Source: Sternotherus odoratus
Taxonomy: Eukaryota; Chordata; Testudines; Kinosternidae
Direction: 5' to 3'
DNA length: 64,000 bases
Assembly: GCA_032164245.1 (NCBI GenBank)
Contig: JAVMKO010000002.1
Span: forward strand, 179,868,920-179,932,919
Shown: positions 12,437 through 24,400 of the stretch, in pieces
Position numbering within the stretch: position 1 is the first letter of the stretch
Layout: each line of letters opens with the position of its first letter
Position numbers and translations under genes: made by a program
Notes under the pieces: generated by a model
Database searches by the model: none
The model's input: only the letters and a program-made list of their open reading frames with translations
Told to the model about the DNA's origin: nothing

Positions 12437-13540
12437 ATGGATCGCGAACTGCTGAGGAGCATGCTGGCGAGTGTCGCCAGCACAACTCTCTGCGCAGCGG
12501 AGTTCATTCTTGACATGGAAGGTGACAGTAGTGATGGGTCTGAAGATGAGCTCGACCCGAGGAACGCCTTGGACACTAAACAGATCGTCACTTTAACGGA
12601 CATGCTCATGACCATGGAATGCCGCTTCTGGGCACGGGAAACGAGCACTGAATGGTGGGATCGCATCGTCATGCAACTGTGGGACGATGAGCAGTGGCTA
12701 TAAAACTTTCGCATGAGAAAAGCCACTTTCATGGGACTGTGTGCTGAACTCACCCCCGCCCTGCAGCGCCAGGACACCAGATTGAGAGCTGCCATCCCAG
12801 TGGAGAAGCGGGTGGCTATAGCAATCTGGAAGCTGGCCACCCCAGACAACTACCGATCAGTGGCCAACCACTTTGGGGTGGGAAAGTCGACTGTTGGAGT
12901 CATGTTGATGCAAGTGTGCAGGGCCATTAATCGCCTCCTGCAACAAAAAATCGTGACTCTTGGTGACATCGTGGCTGGCTTTGAACAGATGGGTTTCCCT
13001 AACTGTGGAGGGGTAATCGATGGGACCCATATACCTATTCTGGCGCCCACCCACCTAGCAGACGAGTATATTAACCGAAAGGGGTACTTCTCCATGGTTC
13101 TTCAGGCGCTTGTGGAGCATCGTGGACGTTTTACTGACATTAATGCAGGCTGGTCGGGAAAGGTGCATGACGCACCCATCTTCTGCAACACCGGCCTGTT
13201 CAGGAAGCTGCAAGAAGGCACTTTTTTTCCTGACCAGAAGATCCCCGTGGGGGAAGTTGAAATGCCCATTGTGATTCTTGGCGACCCCGCTTACCCTTTA
13301 ATGCCCTGTCTCATGAAACCCTACACAGGGAGCCTGGACAGCAGCCAGGAAAGGTTCAACTACAGGCTGAGCCGCTGTTGAATGACTGTGGAGTGTGCTT
13401 TTGGGCATCTCAAGGTGCACTGGTACTATCTTTATGGGAAGCTAGACTTGGCAGAAGGAAGTATCCCCGCGGTTATTTCCGTGTGCTGTGCCCTACATAA
13501 TCTTTGTGAGCGGAAGGGCGAAGGCTTCACTGTGGCATAG
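12437..13540 (+). pseudogene. Harbinger transposase (HARBI1-like DDE nuclease), two in-frame stops
   Basis: The frame opens at ATG 12,437 (MDRELLRSML) and runs in one phase to TAG at 13,538-13,540, about 367 codons and close to the length of HARBI1-type transposases. Two stops interrupt it: TAA at 12,701-12,703 (after DDEQWL, before NFRMRK) and TGA at 13,379-13,381 (after NYRLSRC, before MTVECAFG). Both fit single C-to-T changes from CAA and CGA. The DDE core is visible: GVIDGTHIPI, GWSGKVHDAPIF and VECAFGHL carry the two D residues and the E. An N-terminal helix-turn-helix region lies around ATPDNYRSVANHFGVGKSTV. The CCALHNLCER end block is present. A further family-like stretch (RDALREHFDA) follows in another frame near 13,615. 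The enzyme would cut and rejoin Harbinger ends together with the Myb-like partner. Confidence 0.9.
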
Positions 13541-13726
13541 TCCTCGGAGGTTCAACAGCTGGAGGCCACATATGCACAGCTCTTAGAGGGGCCCAGTGCG
13601 AGGCTACAAGGATCAGGGATGCCTTGCGGGAGCATTTTGATGCTGAAACAAGTTCTAATGGGAATTCCAGAGGGAGGAAGGGAGGGAGGGTGCATTCTGT
13701 TAATAGAATTAAAAAAAAAATAATAG

Positions 13727-13928
13727 ATGGAGATATACCAATCTCCTAGAACTGGAAAGACCTTGAAGGTCATCAAGTCCAGTCCCCTGCCTACACTAGC
13801 AGGATCGAGTACTGTCCCCTGACAGATTTTTTGCCCCAGATCCCTAAATGGCCCCCACAAGGATTGAACTCACAACCCTGGGTTTAGCAGGCCAATGCTC
13901 AAACCACTGAGCTATCCCTCCCTCCCCA
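13727..13928 (-). mobile_element. tRNA-derived SINE with CR1-like tail, nested in Harbinger
   Basis: On the minus strand the head begins GGGAGGGATAGCTCAGTGG, with an A-box-like TAGCTCAGTGGTTTGAGC and a B-box-like GTTGTGAGTTCAATCC in tRNA spacing. The body ends in a CR1-like module (ACTTGATGACCTTCAAGGTC, then TTTCCAGTTCTAGGAGATTG) and runs to an A/T-rich tract at about 13,710-13,726. This head-plus-tail layout fits the tRNA-headed, CR1-tailed SINEs of cryptodiran turtles. It lies between the two convergent transposon genes and disrupts neither. It is not a functional tRNA gene. Confidence 0.82.
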
Positions 13929-14003
13929 GGCATTTGCTTTTCTGTAGCTGTTAGATACATATGTGCACCGAATAAAGAAACCCATTTATTAAAAAGTATT
14001 CAT

Positions 14004-15922
14004 TTATTGAACATCTTTTTCAGATTTTGAAATAAAAGTTGAAAAAAGTAAAATGTGTGAGGGAGGAGGTGGGGTGCAGTTGGGGTGGGAAGAGGAGGGG
14101 GAGCAATTGGGGTGGGAAGGGGTCAGCCAAAGATTGGCGTATGTCCTGGCCTCATAGCCTCCAATGCCCTTCGAGTTGCTGTGTTCCCCCAACCCCATTT
14201 GTGGAGGGTGATTATGCTTGTTATTAGGGGTTGAGTTCAGTGGATAAGGGTGCTGGGTCTGTGGGTTGGTCAGTGAAGACAGGGGGTTTGGAGGCAGCCG
14301 TGGGTGGTAATAACCAGGCAGCTGTTGATAGTGGCCCGAAGGGGACAGAGGGCCAGAAGGGGAAGGGTTAGGGGGGAAATGACAATGGGGGCAGCGAGCA
14401 CGGTGCTTCTTCTCCTCCTGAACGGCAGCGATCTGCTGCAGAGTCTCTACTTGTAGCTGTAATAATGTGAACAGCTTGTCAGCGCGCTGCTCGCAAGCCA
14501 TCTCCCTCAACTGGATCTGTTTATCCCTCTGCTTGCTCTCATTCTCCCGCCACTGCTGTGCAATGCGATGCTCCGTTACAGACTGTTACATAACTTGTTG
14601 TACAAGATCTTCCTTGTTCTTTCGTGGTTTCTTTATAATCCTCCTCAGCTTCTCAGCTGCAGGTAAGACTGACGGTGATGGGGTGTTCAAGGTTGAAACT
14701 AGGGAAAGTCAGTGCAAAGTTAAAACAGAGGATTCCCTTGTTCACAACAGACAGTGCTAGGATTCCCCTGCATTCCATGTTTTTCTGTCCCGTTTGCCTG
14801 TCCCACACAGCTATAGCACACAGACAGCAACGGAGCCCCTGCCATGGTGAGTTGTCTCTGGATGCAGGGGGAATGATTGTTTCCCTGCCTTGCTGTCCTA
14901 TGGCTTGGGGGGAGCGGAGGGCATTTGCGGGAACTGTACTCTGAGCACTGTCCCAACATTCGCTGTATAGGTGTTCGTGCTGGAAGATATCTCGCTGCCA
15001 CGGGTGACGGAGCAAGAAAGGGAGGGAATTCTAATGAGATGCGGATTTCAGCCAGGGCCATATGCAGCTTGCCTCTGTGCAACAATGCTCTCCCCACCCC
15101 TCGTAGGACAGTGGCGGGGACTAGTGACCATGGATGGGTCAGGGACCATGCTGGCTCTCCTGAGAAACCTCTGCAGGCACATTGCAAGAGCTCTTATTGA
15201 GACCTTTGAAGAAATCACGGATGACGATTACTGTGATGTGATAGAGTACATCAATGCACTATTCCACATGTAGACAAGCATGCGGCAAGCATCATTTTCA
15301 ACCCTCGCCCAAGTTGCCTGCCTTCCCTATAGAATAGTAGTTGTACCTGCGCAATCTGCTGCTGCTGCCCTTTCCCCCACAACCGCCAGATGCTGTGGCT
15401 GGCTCTAGCTGCCCTCCGGGCTTGAGAAGAGTTCCTGGCTGCATGGGTCCTATGACTCCTCCGTGCCCTGGGTCGCTGCCGCGGCCGCTGCCTCCTCCTC
15501 CTGCTCCTCTCCATCCTGCTCCTCTCCATCCTCCTCTTTTTCAGCCTCCTCTCCCACTCTCCCCCTTCAGTGGTGGGCTGGGAAGAAGTGTCCTGGGTGG
15601 TCGATGGAGTGCATGTTGGATCACCACCAAGTATCGCGTGCAGCTCATTGTAGAATTTGCAAGTCACAGGGGCTGCCCCAGAGCGGCTGTTTGCATCGCG
15701 GGCTTTGCGATAGGCAATCCTGAGCTCCTTTACTTTTGCCCGGCACTGTAGAGTGTCCCGGTCATGGGCTCTTTCCACCATGGCCGTGATATCAGGACAT
15801 ATGTATTATAATTCCTGCAGCTAGACCGCAGCTGAGACTGGACAGTCTTCCCCCCAACAACTGATGAGGTCCTTCACCTCGCTATTGTTCCATGGTGCAG
15901 CTTGCTTATTGCGAGGAGTCAT
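14004..15922 (-). pseudogene. Harbinger Myb/SANT-like DNA-binding protein, broken
   Basis: This is the second Harbinger gene, which in this family helps the transposase bind element ends and enter the nucleus. The frame opens at ATG 15,922-15,920 (MTPRNKQAAPWNNSEVKDL). It shows a trihelix/SANT pattern: W at about residue 11, LISCWGED, then ERAHDRDTLQCRAKVKELR and the typical NELHAILGGDP. Stops TAG and TAA interrupt the SANT part about 33 and 38 codons in. A long Arg-rich stretch (about 15,420-15,530) follows. A candidate donor lies after CAG at 15,347 and a candidate acceptor before 14,656. The downstream part (EHRIAQQWRENESKQRDKQ, then a Gln/Glu-rich coil and a Pro-rich end) reaches 14,004 but has another TAA after QVM. 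Reading phase across the proposed intron does not match, so the splice sites are uncertain or an indel is present. Confidence 0.8.
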
Positions 15923-16334
15923 GGCACAAGGAACCATGGCCAAGCAAAATGGCTATCTGCAACGATTGCCTGAGGCGCACTCCACACCTGGCTGGAGCAA
16001 ACAGGAAGGGGATTTTCAAATTTCCCTGGGAATTTAAGGGGCGGGTTTGACGTGTGGTCACTTGAGGACGCAGCAGAAGAGTTTGAAAGTGATGACCAGA
16101 GTGGCTCGAATGGGAATTATGGGCCAGGCTGGAGGCTAATTAACGTGCAATGGGTGTCCACATTCACGCAGTAGCGCTACAGCCCTTATTCCCCGTGTGG
16201 AGGTGGATTACCATGAGTGCTATAAACTCAGACTTATAGCGCAATTCGTGCCTTGCCATTGTGGACGGGTAGGGAGTTATAGTGCTCCTGGAGGCTTTAT
16301 AGCGCTATAAAGTGCCACTGTAACCAAGGCCTTC

Positions 16335-17734
16335 ATCTCGGAGGAGTGCTTTTGAAATTGGTAGGACCATCTGTGAAGTAAGACATTAGTCAATGTGAAT
16401 GGCAGAAAAAATATCTGTCGAAAATAGGGAACACAAACTGGTTTGGGTAAAGAAAGAGTCCTTTGGAACCAATGTAGAGAACTAAACGGAAACATTTTCT
16501 TAAGGGCTAAAATCTTGGGATAAGAGCTTCCTTTTGCTTTTAGCTTTCTGCCAAAATACCATGACTGGAGGTAGAACTACTAGAAATCTCAAGAGGAAGT
16601 CAGCTCTTGTGAGACATCTAGCTCAGTTTTTCAACTCAAGAGCTTTAAATAGTTAGGATAAGCTTTACATAAGCAGCCAAACATTTGGTTGCCCTAAGTC
16701 AATGAGTTAGGTGCCTAAATTCCTTCAAAATCTGGCCTTTGTCACTACTTGTCATTAATAACATGTCACTGTGCACAGCTTTTCATCTAAATACAGCATC
16801 TTGAAGCACTTTACAGCCAATAATTAATTAGCCTAGTAATGCAGGGATTTCCCCTATGGTCTATTTGCTTTATGTGTATGTTGTTCCCATTGGAAATGTC
16901 CAGTCAAGATTTAATGACAAATATTGACATAAGATGCTGGTATTAGAGGGGGTGGGAAGCCAGTCAGCAAGGGCTGAAAGAAGTGTGGCTGATATACTGA
17001 ACTTTCTTCTTCTGGATGGTAGGATGAAGACGGCCTGGAGTGTTTCTGTAAACGCATGTATGTTGGAATTATGTAGATGAGAAGAAATCTATCAAAGTTT
17101 TGATCTGCACCTCAGAGATGTCATTATAGTGATGGGAAAACTCCCAACTAATTTAACTAAACAAAAAAGAAAAAAAACTCCCTCCTTAATCATCATATGC
17201 GCAAAGAAAGGCATTTATAAAAGATAATGAAGCAATATTTCCACATTAGTGTCAGCATGATGTAATTGTCGTTCACACAAAATTTCCTTAAATGCTTTCC
17301 TGTTTTCCAAAGGTCTCCAACATAATGTTTTTCCAGATAAAGGAAAACTCTGTGTTTTTTACATTAAAGGATGGGAGCTAGAGTAAGAAAGAGTGATTGA
17401 TCACTAATGCTGTAATTCAATCTCAGGATGATCTGATGATATCTCACCATACACAAGCTTCTCTCAAAGTTTATAATATCAGAACCCTTTCTCTATACTG
17501 TAGTTCTGTCATTAATCTCTGCCTATCCATTAGGCTACAGAACTATAATGACAAATGATTTCATATATGCCGATGTTTCAATGTTGTTTAGTTGCTAAGA
17601 AGAGATGGCTTCAATAAGTTTGGGAAACTTTAAGTGCCACTAAACATAATAAATATCTACTCTTACCCTCACTTTAATACTCACATACAAGCTATTCATT
17701 AACAATAGGTAAGGGCTTTTTTCAAAGATTGATA
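16335..17734. other. AT-rich sequence without a recognisable gene
   Basis: No transposon ends or domains are seen. Positions 17,200-17,350 have an AT-rich, low-CpG texture that could be old unique DNA. Confidence 0.4.
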
Positions 17735-17910
17735 GATTCCAAGGCCAGAATGGATCATTGTGAAAATCTATTCTGTCCTCCTATATAACACAGGTCATAG
17801 AACTTCCCACAACTTTCTTAGAACAGATCTTTTAGAAAAACATCCACTGTTGATTTTAAAATTGTCAGTGATGGAGACTCTACCAGGACCCATGGAAAAC
17901 TGTTCCAGTG
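17735..17910 (+). repeat. CR1-type 3' region fragment
   Basis: Contains CCAAGGCCAGAATGGATCAT, ATAACACAGGTCATAGAACT, TTTTAAAATTGTCAGTGATG and a TCTACCAGGACCCATGG block in the order of a common sauropsid LINE 3' region. Non-coding and decayed. Confidence 0.55.
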
Positions 17911-18470
17911 AGAGTGTCTTTCCCCTCCCCATCAGAGTTTCTGATTGATGGATTGCAAGATCCGGTTGATGTATATGAGCTAAAATTCCCACCAAAAATG
18001 GGGTTAACTCCGAAATTATTTTTCCCCCACAGAAAAAAGTCATTTTTGAATATATTTTTCAACAGAAACAAAAATTAATCTTATTTCAATTTCAAATATT
18101 TGTTTTTGTTGTACAAATGTTTTTAAAATTTTATCATAATTCTGAAGCTTCATAATTTTGGCTTTGCTTCCTCTCCCCACACCCTTTTCCCAACATTGAA
18201 CATAATGGAAAGAATGCTGTTTAGATTTTGGGTCTCTTTAAAATGGGGACAGGGAGTCCATTTACCCACTATTTTATCCCCCCCCCCTCTTTTCTGTTTG
18301 CAATTTAACTCATCCAAACTTTTTCAACTTTGTGAAAGAAAGTAGCAAAGGAAAAAAAATTAATTTTTCAAAAACTAAGGAAGTTGTGATGAGTTTCAGA
18401 ATAACAGAGTTGCATTTTCTCATTTCCCACTCTAAATTGCCCAAAGTTGAAAAACTTTTGAAAGGTTACA
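17911..18470. other. A/T-rich stretch with mononucleotide runs
   Basis: Dominated by T- and A-rich words and a short C run near 18,281. No gene is seen. Confidence 0.4.
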
Positions 18471-18610
18471 TAGGCCTGGTCTTCACTATGGGGGGCGGCG
18501 GGGGGGGGGGGTCGACTGGAGATATGCAAGTCACAAGACACGAGAAATCGATCGCCAAAAGATCGATCACTACCCGCCGATCCGGCAGGTAGTAAAGACC
18601 AGCCATAGTG
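18471..18610. mobile_element. Short MITE with TCGA-rich interior
   Basis: The ends GGCCTGGTCTTCACTAT and, inverted from the right, GGCTGGTCTTTACTACC form terminal repeats. The interior has a G-run (about 18,484-18,511), then GTCGACTGG and AGATCGATC words. It is a short internal-deletion member of the family seen at 48,010-48,316. I could not fix the target duplication. Confidence 0.55.
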
Positions 18611-20300
18611 CAAGAGGAGAAAGATGAGGAACCTAAATGTCATTCATTTATTTGGATTCAGCAGCAATAATGGGGGGGGGGGGAGACGAGGAAGTGTGGT
18701 GTTTTGGAATTTCAGTTTTTTTAATGAAATTAACATTTCAATTCACAACAAAAATCAGTTTCAAACAAAATTGCAAATTAGAATTTTCTGTTGGAAAAAA
18801 GTCACTAAAAAAAACTAAGGCTCTGACCAGCTCTCTGGACTGCTTTCATGCAAGCTACCTGGGGTACATAAGTTGGAATCCCCTTATAGGTTTTCATTCC
18901 CCATTTGCAATCCAGCTAGGTTTTTCTGAAACATTCATTATCTGCACCTGGGTTGAGTTTCAAATGAGCCTCTGCTGATTTAAGATTTGAGACGGAAAGC
19001 ATGCAAAACACAGAGATTTTGTGAGGTTTTGTCCCTTAGCCCAGAAGAACTTGAATATTTCCGCTGAGAATTGTTTTGTCTGAACCCATGGGCAGAAATA
19101 AAACACCAGTTGTACAACCTACCAGCTCATAAACACTGATGAGCGTCACACCCTCTAGAAAGATTAACTACCCCAGAATTTAGCATACGCCAGAACTTGT
19201 ATTTAACAAAGCACCACATCATTTTCATTTTACATTGACTCATTTTAATGTTTTCTGTGCTTTCCTAACTTCATCTAAATTAAACAATGAATTCAGAATT
19301 TGGGTTTCATTCAGATAAGCAACAATGCTTCTTAGAACTTGGAGCTGCAGACTTGGGCTGGAATATTTTTGTTCATGAAATAGGCTGGCCAAGCCAGAAA
19401 TACTCTGAGGACAGGTTTTTATTATTTTTAAAGGTTTTTATTTTGTGTCAGGGGGTACTATACTATTTTAAAATCTCCGCTGTAATCAAAGCATGCAGAG
19501 GTGATTACAAATGCAAAAATTTCCCATATTTGACCTTTATGAAGAGGTTCAATTCAAGTTTGGGGGAAGTATTCAGGTTCGGTTGTTTTTAATGTGAAAC
19601 AGTTTGTCCATCCTTTGAAGAAATCAGAACATAAATAGCACAGCCTAGATATAATTTCATGTTTATCTATTAATTTTACCCTTCTTCTGTCCCACTCCCC
19701 ATTTGCTGCAACTACTTTGTAATCCTACATTGGGGGATTTTGTCTAAATATTGGACACAGCTGTGGCACAAATGTCATCTTCTCTGAATTTAAATCACTG
19801 CCTAAGTTGAAAACAGTCCTACTGCTTGACAACAAAGTTAGGAAGGCAAAAAGAGAGGCCTAGAGTATTCTATTTTTGTCTGGTCTTATTGAGACTGATA
19901 TTAATTTCACTTCAACAAAGCAGTGTGCCCTGGTCTAAAACCTTCAATGGCCTTTTTTAAAGGGATTTTTAAAACTTGCTACCTTCCAATCTTCTAATAT
20001 AATCAAGTTAGTGAGAGATTGGAGGCCTTATTTTCCCCTGCTTTACACATGATTCATTTACCCCTGTGCAGAGTAGGTATAAAATATGATCACTGTGCTA
20101 TGATTCCATTTTATGGGCTGGAATAGTACACAGCCTTCCCTGTGCTGTCTGTATATACAAAGGGATCTCATAAGTCATCTCTGTTGTGCACCAAACCCTG
20201 CCTTCCACTACATTGTATGAAGGATTCTAGTTACAGAGATGTTCTGCTACTAGCCTCACACAACCTCACCGTGGGAATTCAATGGTATAAAGGGCTTCGC
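18611..20300. other. AT-rich sequence without a recognisable gene
   Basis: The frames at 18,637-18,978 and 19,287-19,592 show no family features. A G11 run lies near 18,672-18,682. No element ends are recognised. Confidence 0.4.
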
Positions 20301-20470
20301 ATTAGCCTTTCGCTATTACCCCCTTAAAGAAACAGGGAATGGGAGCAGAGAGATTAAGTAACTTTCCAAAAGTCACACAGGAAGTCTGTGGAGAAGCAGA
20401 GAACTGAACCTGAGTCTCTGAAATTGCAGGCTAGCACCCTAATCACTACAGTAGCCTTGGTCTGACCTTT
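20301..20470 (+). repeat. Old MIR/L2-like repeat
   Basis: The order AGAGATTAAGTAACTTTCC, AAAGTCACACAGGAAGT, GAACTGAACCTGAGTCTC, then CACCCTAATCACTACA is the pattern of ancient amniote CORE-SINE/L2-type repeats. A related stretch is at 57,180-57,375. Highly decayed. Confidence 0.5.
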
Positions 20471-21279
20471 ATTTTACAATATTATATTCTTCTCTGTAAA
20501 ATGGAAACAAAGTGATCCATTATTGTCAAAATGAAAAATTGATTAGGAACCATCAACAAAATTAATTCATTCATTCAGTTTTGAAATGGAGTCTTTATTC
20601 TATTCAGGACAAAAAATATTCAAATGTCTAACCAACTTTACCCATGTGAGTCATTTGACAGTGGGAGAACTGGTTCAAATGGAAATAGACACTCTGCCCT
20701 GTTGAACTTTTGTCTCTTACTAGAACCAATCAAGCGCTTTCTTGAAGTCCTAACATGTTTGGATGAGTGTTGGGGGAGGGGGGTTTCTACTCCAGGTTCC
20801 CTCTAATGGACCTGGCAGTGTCAAAGTTCAGAGAAAAGTGATTCCTAAGAAGATTTCCTGTCCAATTTTCCAGAGCTAAAAGGTTTAAAAAATAATCTTT
20901 TGGATAAGGAAACTTTTTGATGCTTATCCAAACTGAACTGAAGCTTTTTAAAGTTCACTCATCCCTTGACTAAATCCTTGCACATTATGCCAGATATTTA
21001 CTAATGCTCTTAGTCCATCCAGCTTATTACCTGACATTCTGAAAGTCTTGTTCAAATTAATCTGTAATCACATTTTTTACATTATGTAACATTTCATTGG
21101 CTCTTATGCTCCTGCCAGACTGAGTTTCCCACCATCCTGGTGTGTCATGATTGCTAAAGTTTATCTATGCTTGCTTGTCTTCATCCCCAGCCAAATTAAT
21201 CTGTTCCGATTTGCAGCAGTAAATGAGCCACAAGACCAAGGAAGTGCAACAGTGAACTCACAAGCTGAAGCATACATAT
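20471..21279. other. AT-rich sequence without a recognisable gene
   Basis: No domain or repeat is recognised. The last 4 bases (ATAT, 21,276-21,279) form the left half of the duplication around the large nested insertion. Confidence 0.4.
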
Positions 21280-21332
21280 TGTGATGGAGTCAGACCAGAA
21301 GGGTACAGGAGAGTGCTGGAAGGCAGGTATAT

Positions 21333-21414
21333 CAGCCTCAGGATGTGCACCTTTTGGTTACCCAGGAGGTGGGCGGGCCTAAGCCCACCCATTACTAAAG
21401 TCCCTCCCCCAGCC
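21333..21414. repeat. 82-bp segment A, copy 1
   Basis: Begins CAGCCTCAGGATGTGCACC and ends CTCCCCCAGCC, with an internal palindrome GGGCCTAAGCCC. It lies between the outer repeat's left arm and the 3' end of LINE copy 1. It differs from copy 2 at 5 of 82 positions and from copy 3 at 8. Confidence 0.9.
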
Positions 21415-21493
21415 TGGCAGGAGGGACACTAGACCCGGGGCCAATTAATTATGGGGGACAACTAATGAAAAAAGGCAGGGGAGTGCGTGAGGG

Positions 21494-24400
21494 TTACAGG
21501 TTCAAAACAAGGGTACAGGATGGGGACACCGAGCAGAGAACCCCGCACAGTGCCCACTGCTCCGCGAAGCTGTCGAGAGAGCCGGTGGACGCTGCCCAGT
21601 GGAACTCCGCCCGGATGCGTGACTGTAGAAGTGACCTGAAATAGGCCCCAAAGTCGCACCGTACCCCCTCGTCCAGCATCCTCCTCCTGGTGTTATAGAT
21701 GGTGGTTTTGGCAAGCGCCAGGAGGAGGTTGACGAGGAGGTCTCGCGACTTTGTGGGGCCACGGATGGGGTGTCCAAAAAGAAAAAGGTATGGGGAAAAG
21801 TGCAGCCAGAACCTCAATAGGAGGTTCTGGAGGAGCCGGAAAAGGGGCTGCAGCCTGGCGCACTCGAGGTAGGCGTGCGCCAGGTCCTCCCTCTCTCCGC
21901 AGAAGGGACAGGTGTCGGGCATGGGGAGGAACCATGCCAAGTACATGCCTCTGCTCACAGCTCCATGAAGGAGCCGCCAACTAATATCCCCGGCGGGCCG
22001 TGGAATCAGCGTGGAATAGAAGGTGGCCCACTGGGGCCGCTCACCCTTGTTCGGTGGTAGGTAGTCCCGCCACTTGGTATCGGGGCGGGACGCGAGGGTG
22101 AGGTGATGTATCGTGTGAAGCACGAGCGCGTAGAGCTGTTCCCTCGGCGCGGTTCGAAACGGGACCGGCTGCAAGGTGTGCAGCCGGCTCGGGGTATTGG
22201 AGTGGGGAGGCCGGGAGGGCTCACAAAGCCGGGGGCCAAGTACCAGTTCTGGAGGGCTCGGGGTGAGGGGCGGGCGGGTAGAACCCTCTCTCAGTGCCCG
22301 CTGCAGGAAACCGAGAGAGACGGGAGACAGGGCGGTCCTCACCTCCTGGAGTACGCACAAGGGGGTCGCAAGGGTGGAGAGCCCCATGCGCCGAGCGAGC
22401 GCACGGGGGTCCACCCAGTCCCCTCTGTCATAGTCCAGGAGGTCTCCGACTTTAGTGATTTCTCCCAGGACCAACCTCCGGCGCACCGAGGGAGACTCCG
22501 CCACCTGCACACGAAGACTGGAATTGTGTAGCAGGGGCTCCGCGAGAAGATCCTCTCCCTCGGTGGCCACAAAGGACCTGGTCGCCCCGAAGAGCTTCCA
22601 GGTCTGGAGGAGGTCCTGGTAGAAGGCCGGTAGCTCCGAGAGGTCTCGCGGAAGACCCCTCCGGTGGAGAAAAAAGATCTGCCGGTCATAGCGAAGCCCC
22701 CGGAGGCAGCGGAGGAAGGCGTGCGCCAACGTTCTCCATGCCGGACTACCAACACCATAAAGGAGTCTCTGCAGGGCCTGGAGGTGGAAGACATGGACCA
22801 GGCCCTCTCCTCCTTCCACCAGGGGAAGACTCAGAACCCCTGCAGAGACCCAGTGCAGTCCCGGCCAGAAGAACGCCCGAAGCTGACCGGCTCGGTCAGG
22901 GTCCAGTTGAGCCTGACCAAGCACTCCACCTCAGCGTACAGTACCCGGAGAAAACCCACAAGCTGGGGGCCGAAGCTGAACGCCCGCAGAGTGCCCAGGA
23001 GGTACCCGTGGTCCATCCTGTCGAACGCCTTCTCCTGGTCCAGGGACAGGAGGGCAAACGACAGACCATCCCTACGCCCTAGCTCTAAAAGGTCCCGGAC
23101 CAAATAGAGGTTATCGAAGATGGTCGGGATGGACCACGTCCGCCAGCACGGACCCCAGCCGCAGCGAGATGGCTTTTGCTACGACCTTATAGTCCGTGCT
23201 GAGGAGCGAGACGGGACGCCAATTCCGAAGATCGCAGAGGTCCCCCTTCTTCGGCAATAAGGTGAGCACAGCTCGCCTGCACGAAAGAGGGAGCACCCCG
23301 CATTGCAAGGACTCGGCCCAGACGATGACGAGGTCCGGGCCGAGGACGTCCCAGAACGCGCGGTAGAACTCCACGATCAGCCCGTCCATGCCCGGAGACT
23401 TGTTGGTGGGCATGAGACGGAGGGCGGCCAAGAGCTCGGCCAGAGAGAGAGGCATCTCCAGCCGGTCTCGGTCGCCCGCGCCGACCTTCGGGACCTCGGT
23501 CCAGAGCACCCTGCGGGCTTCGGCTTCGGTTGGATCCGGAGAGAAGAGGTCTGCTAGAAGGCCCTGGCCCTTCCACGCATCTCCTCCAGATCCGTGAGGG
23601 GGGTGCCATCCGCCGCCAAGAGGCAGGTGACATGCTTTTTGGCCCCCCTCCTTTTCTCCAGGGCGTAGAAGAAACGGGAGCCGCGATCCATCTCCCGAAG
23701 GAGACGGATGCGGGATCGAACGAACGTGCCCCGGGCCCGGTGGTCCTCCAGAGCCCGGAGCTCCTCCCGCTTCTCCCTGTATGCCGCACGGAGGGGTGGA
23801 TCCTCGGGGCCGGAGGCCAGGCGCCTCTCTAGCTGTAAAACCTCCCACTCCAACATCACCGCACCCCGCCGCTGGCTGGCGCCCTGGGTGTAGTCACGGC
23901 AGAAGAGCTTGGCGCGCACCTTCCCCACGTCCCACCACCGCCTCGCGGAAGGGAAGGAACGCCGCTGCTCCCACCAGGCCAGCCAGAACTCCCGGAAGGC
24001 CGCCACGAAGCCCGCATCCTCCAGCAGACTGTTGTTAAAATGCCAATAGGACGGCCCTGGCCTCTCCAAACTCAGAGAGGCCGTCACGGTCACCAGATGG
24101 TGATCCGAGAACGGGGCCGGCCGGACGCCGGAGGCGCGGGCTTCCGCCAGATAGAGTCTGGAAAAATAGAGGCGGTCTATCTGGGAGTAAATGGACTGCC
24201 CTTCCCCCACCCGGACATAAGTGAAGGTGACGTGGTCGTCCGGGTGGTGGGCACGCCAGACGTCCACCAGGGAGTGCTGATCTACAATCTCCCTGAGGAC
24301 GCCTGCGGCCGTGTGGGATGTCTCGACTCCCAAACGGTCCTGGTTCTCGAGGGTGGTGTTAAAGTCCCCGCCCAAGACCAGGCATTCGTGAGGATCCAGG

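Larger units (their letters stand above)
12082..16331 (+). mobile_element. PIF/Harbinger DNA transposon, nearly complete, inactive
   Basis: The 4,250-bp element has inverted ends: GGCCATGGTTACACTTACAG on the left and, inverted from the right, GGCCTTGGTTACAGTGGCAC. A 3-bp TTC duplication flanks it (12,079-12,081 and 16,332-16,334). Harbinger normally duplicates TWA, so TTC is a little off-type. TATAGCGC motifs are clustered just inside both ends (for example GATTATAGCGCTTTTGG on the left and TTTATAGCGCTATAAAG on the right). The element carries the two expected genes: a DDE transposase on the plus strand and a Myb/SANT-like gene on the minus strand, in convergent order. Both contain in-frame stops, so this copy cannot move itself. 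A SINE has inserted between the genes. Confidence 0.9.

Noticed and set aside
12199..12849. 216-residue minus-strand frame across the transposase
   Set aside because: Shadow of the plus-strand Harbinger transposase, whose DDE motifs are clear.
13860..13926. Possible tRNA gene on the minus strand
   Set aside because: A- and B-box-like words are present but the sequence runs on into a SINE body with a CR1-like tail and shows no convincing cloverleaf. It is a SINE head.
22103..22531. Plus-strand frames over the LINE block
   Set aside because: They oppose the recognisable ORF1/ORF2 coding strand and show no domain. The same holds for 24,401-25,015 and 25,479-26,066.
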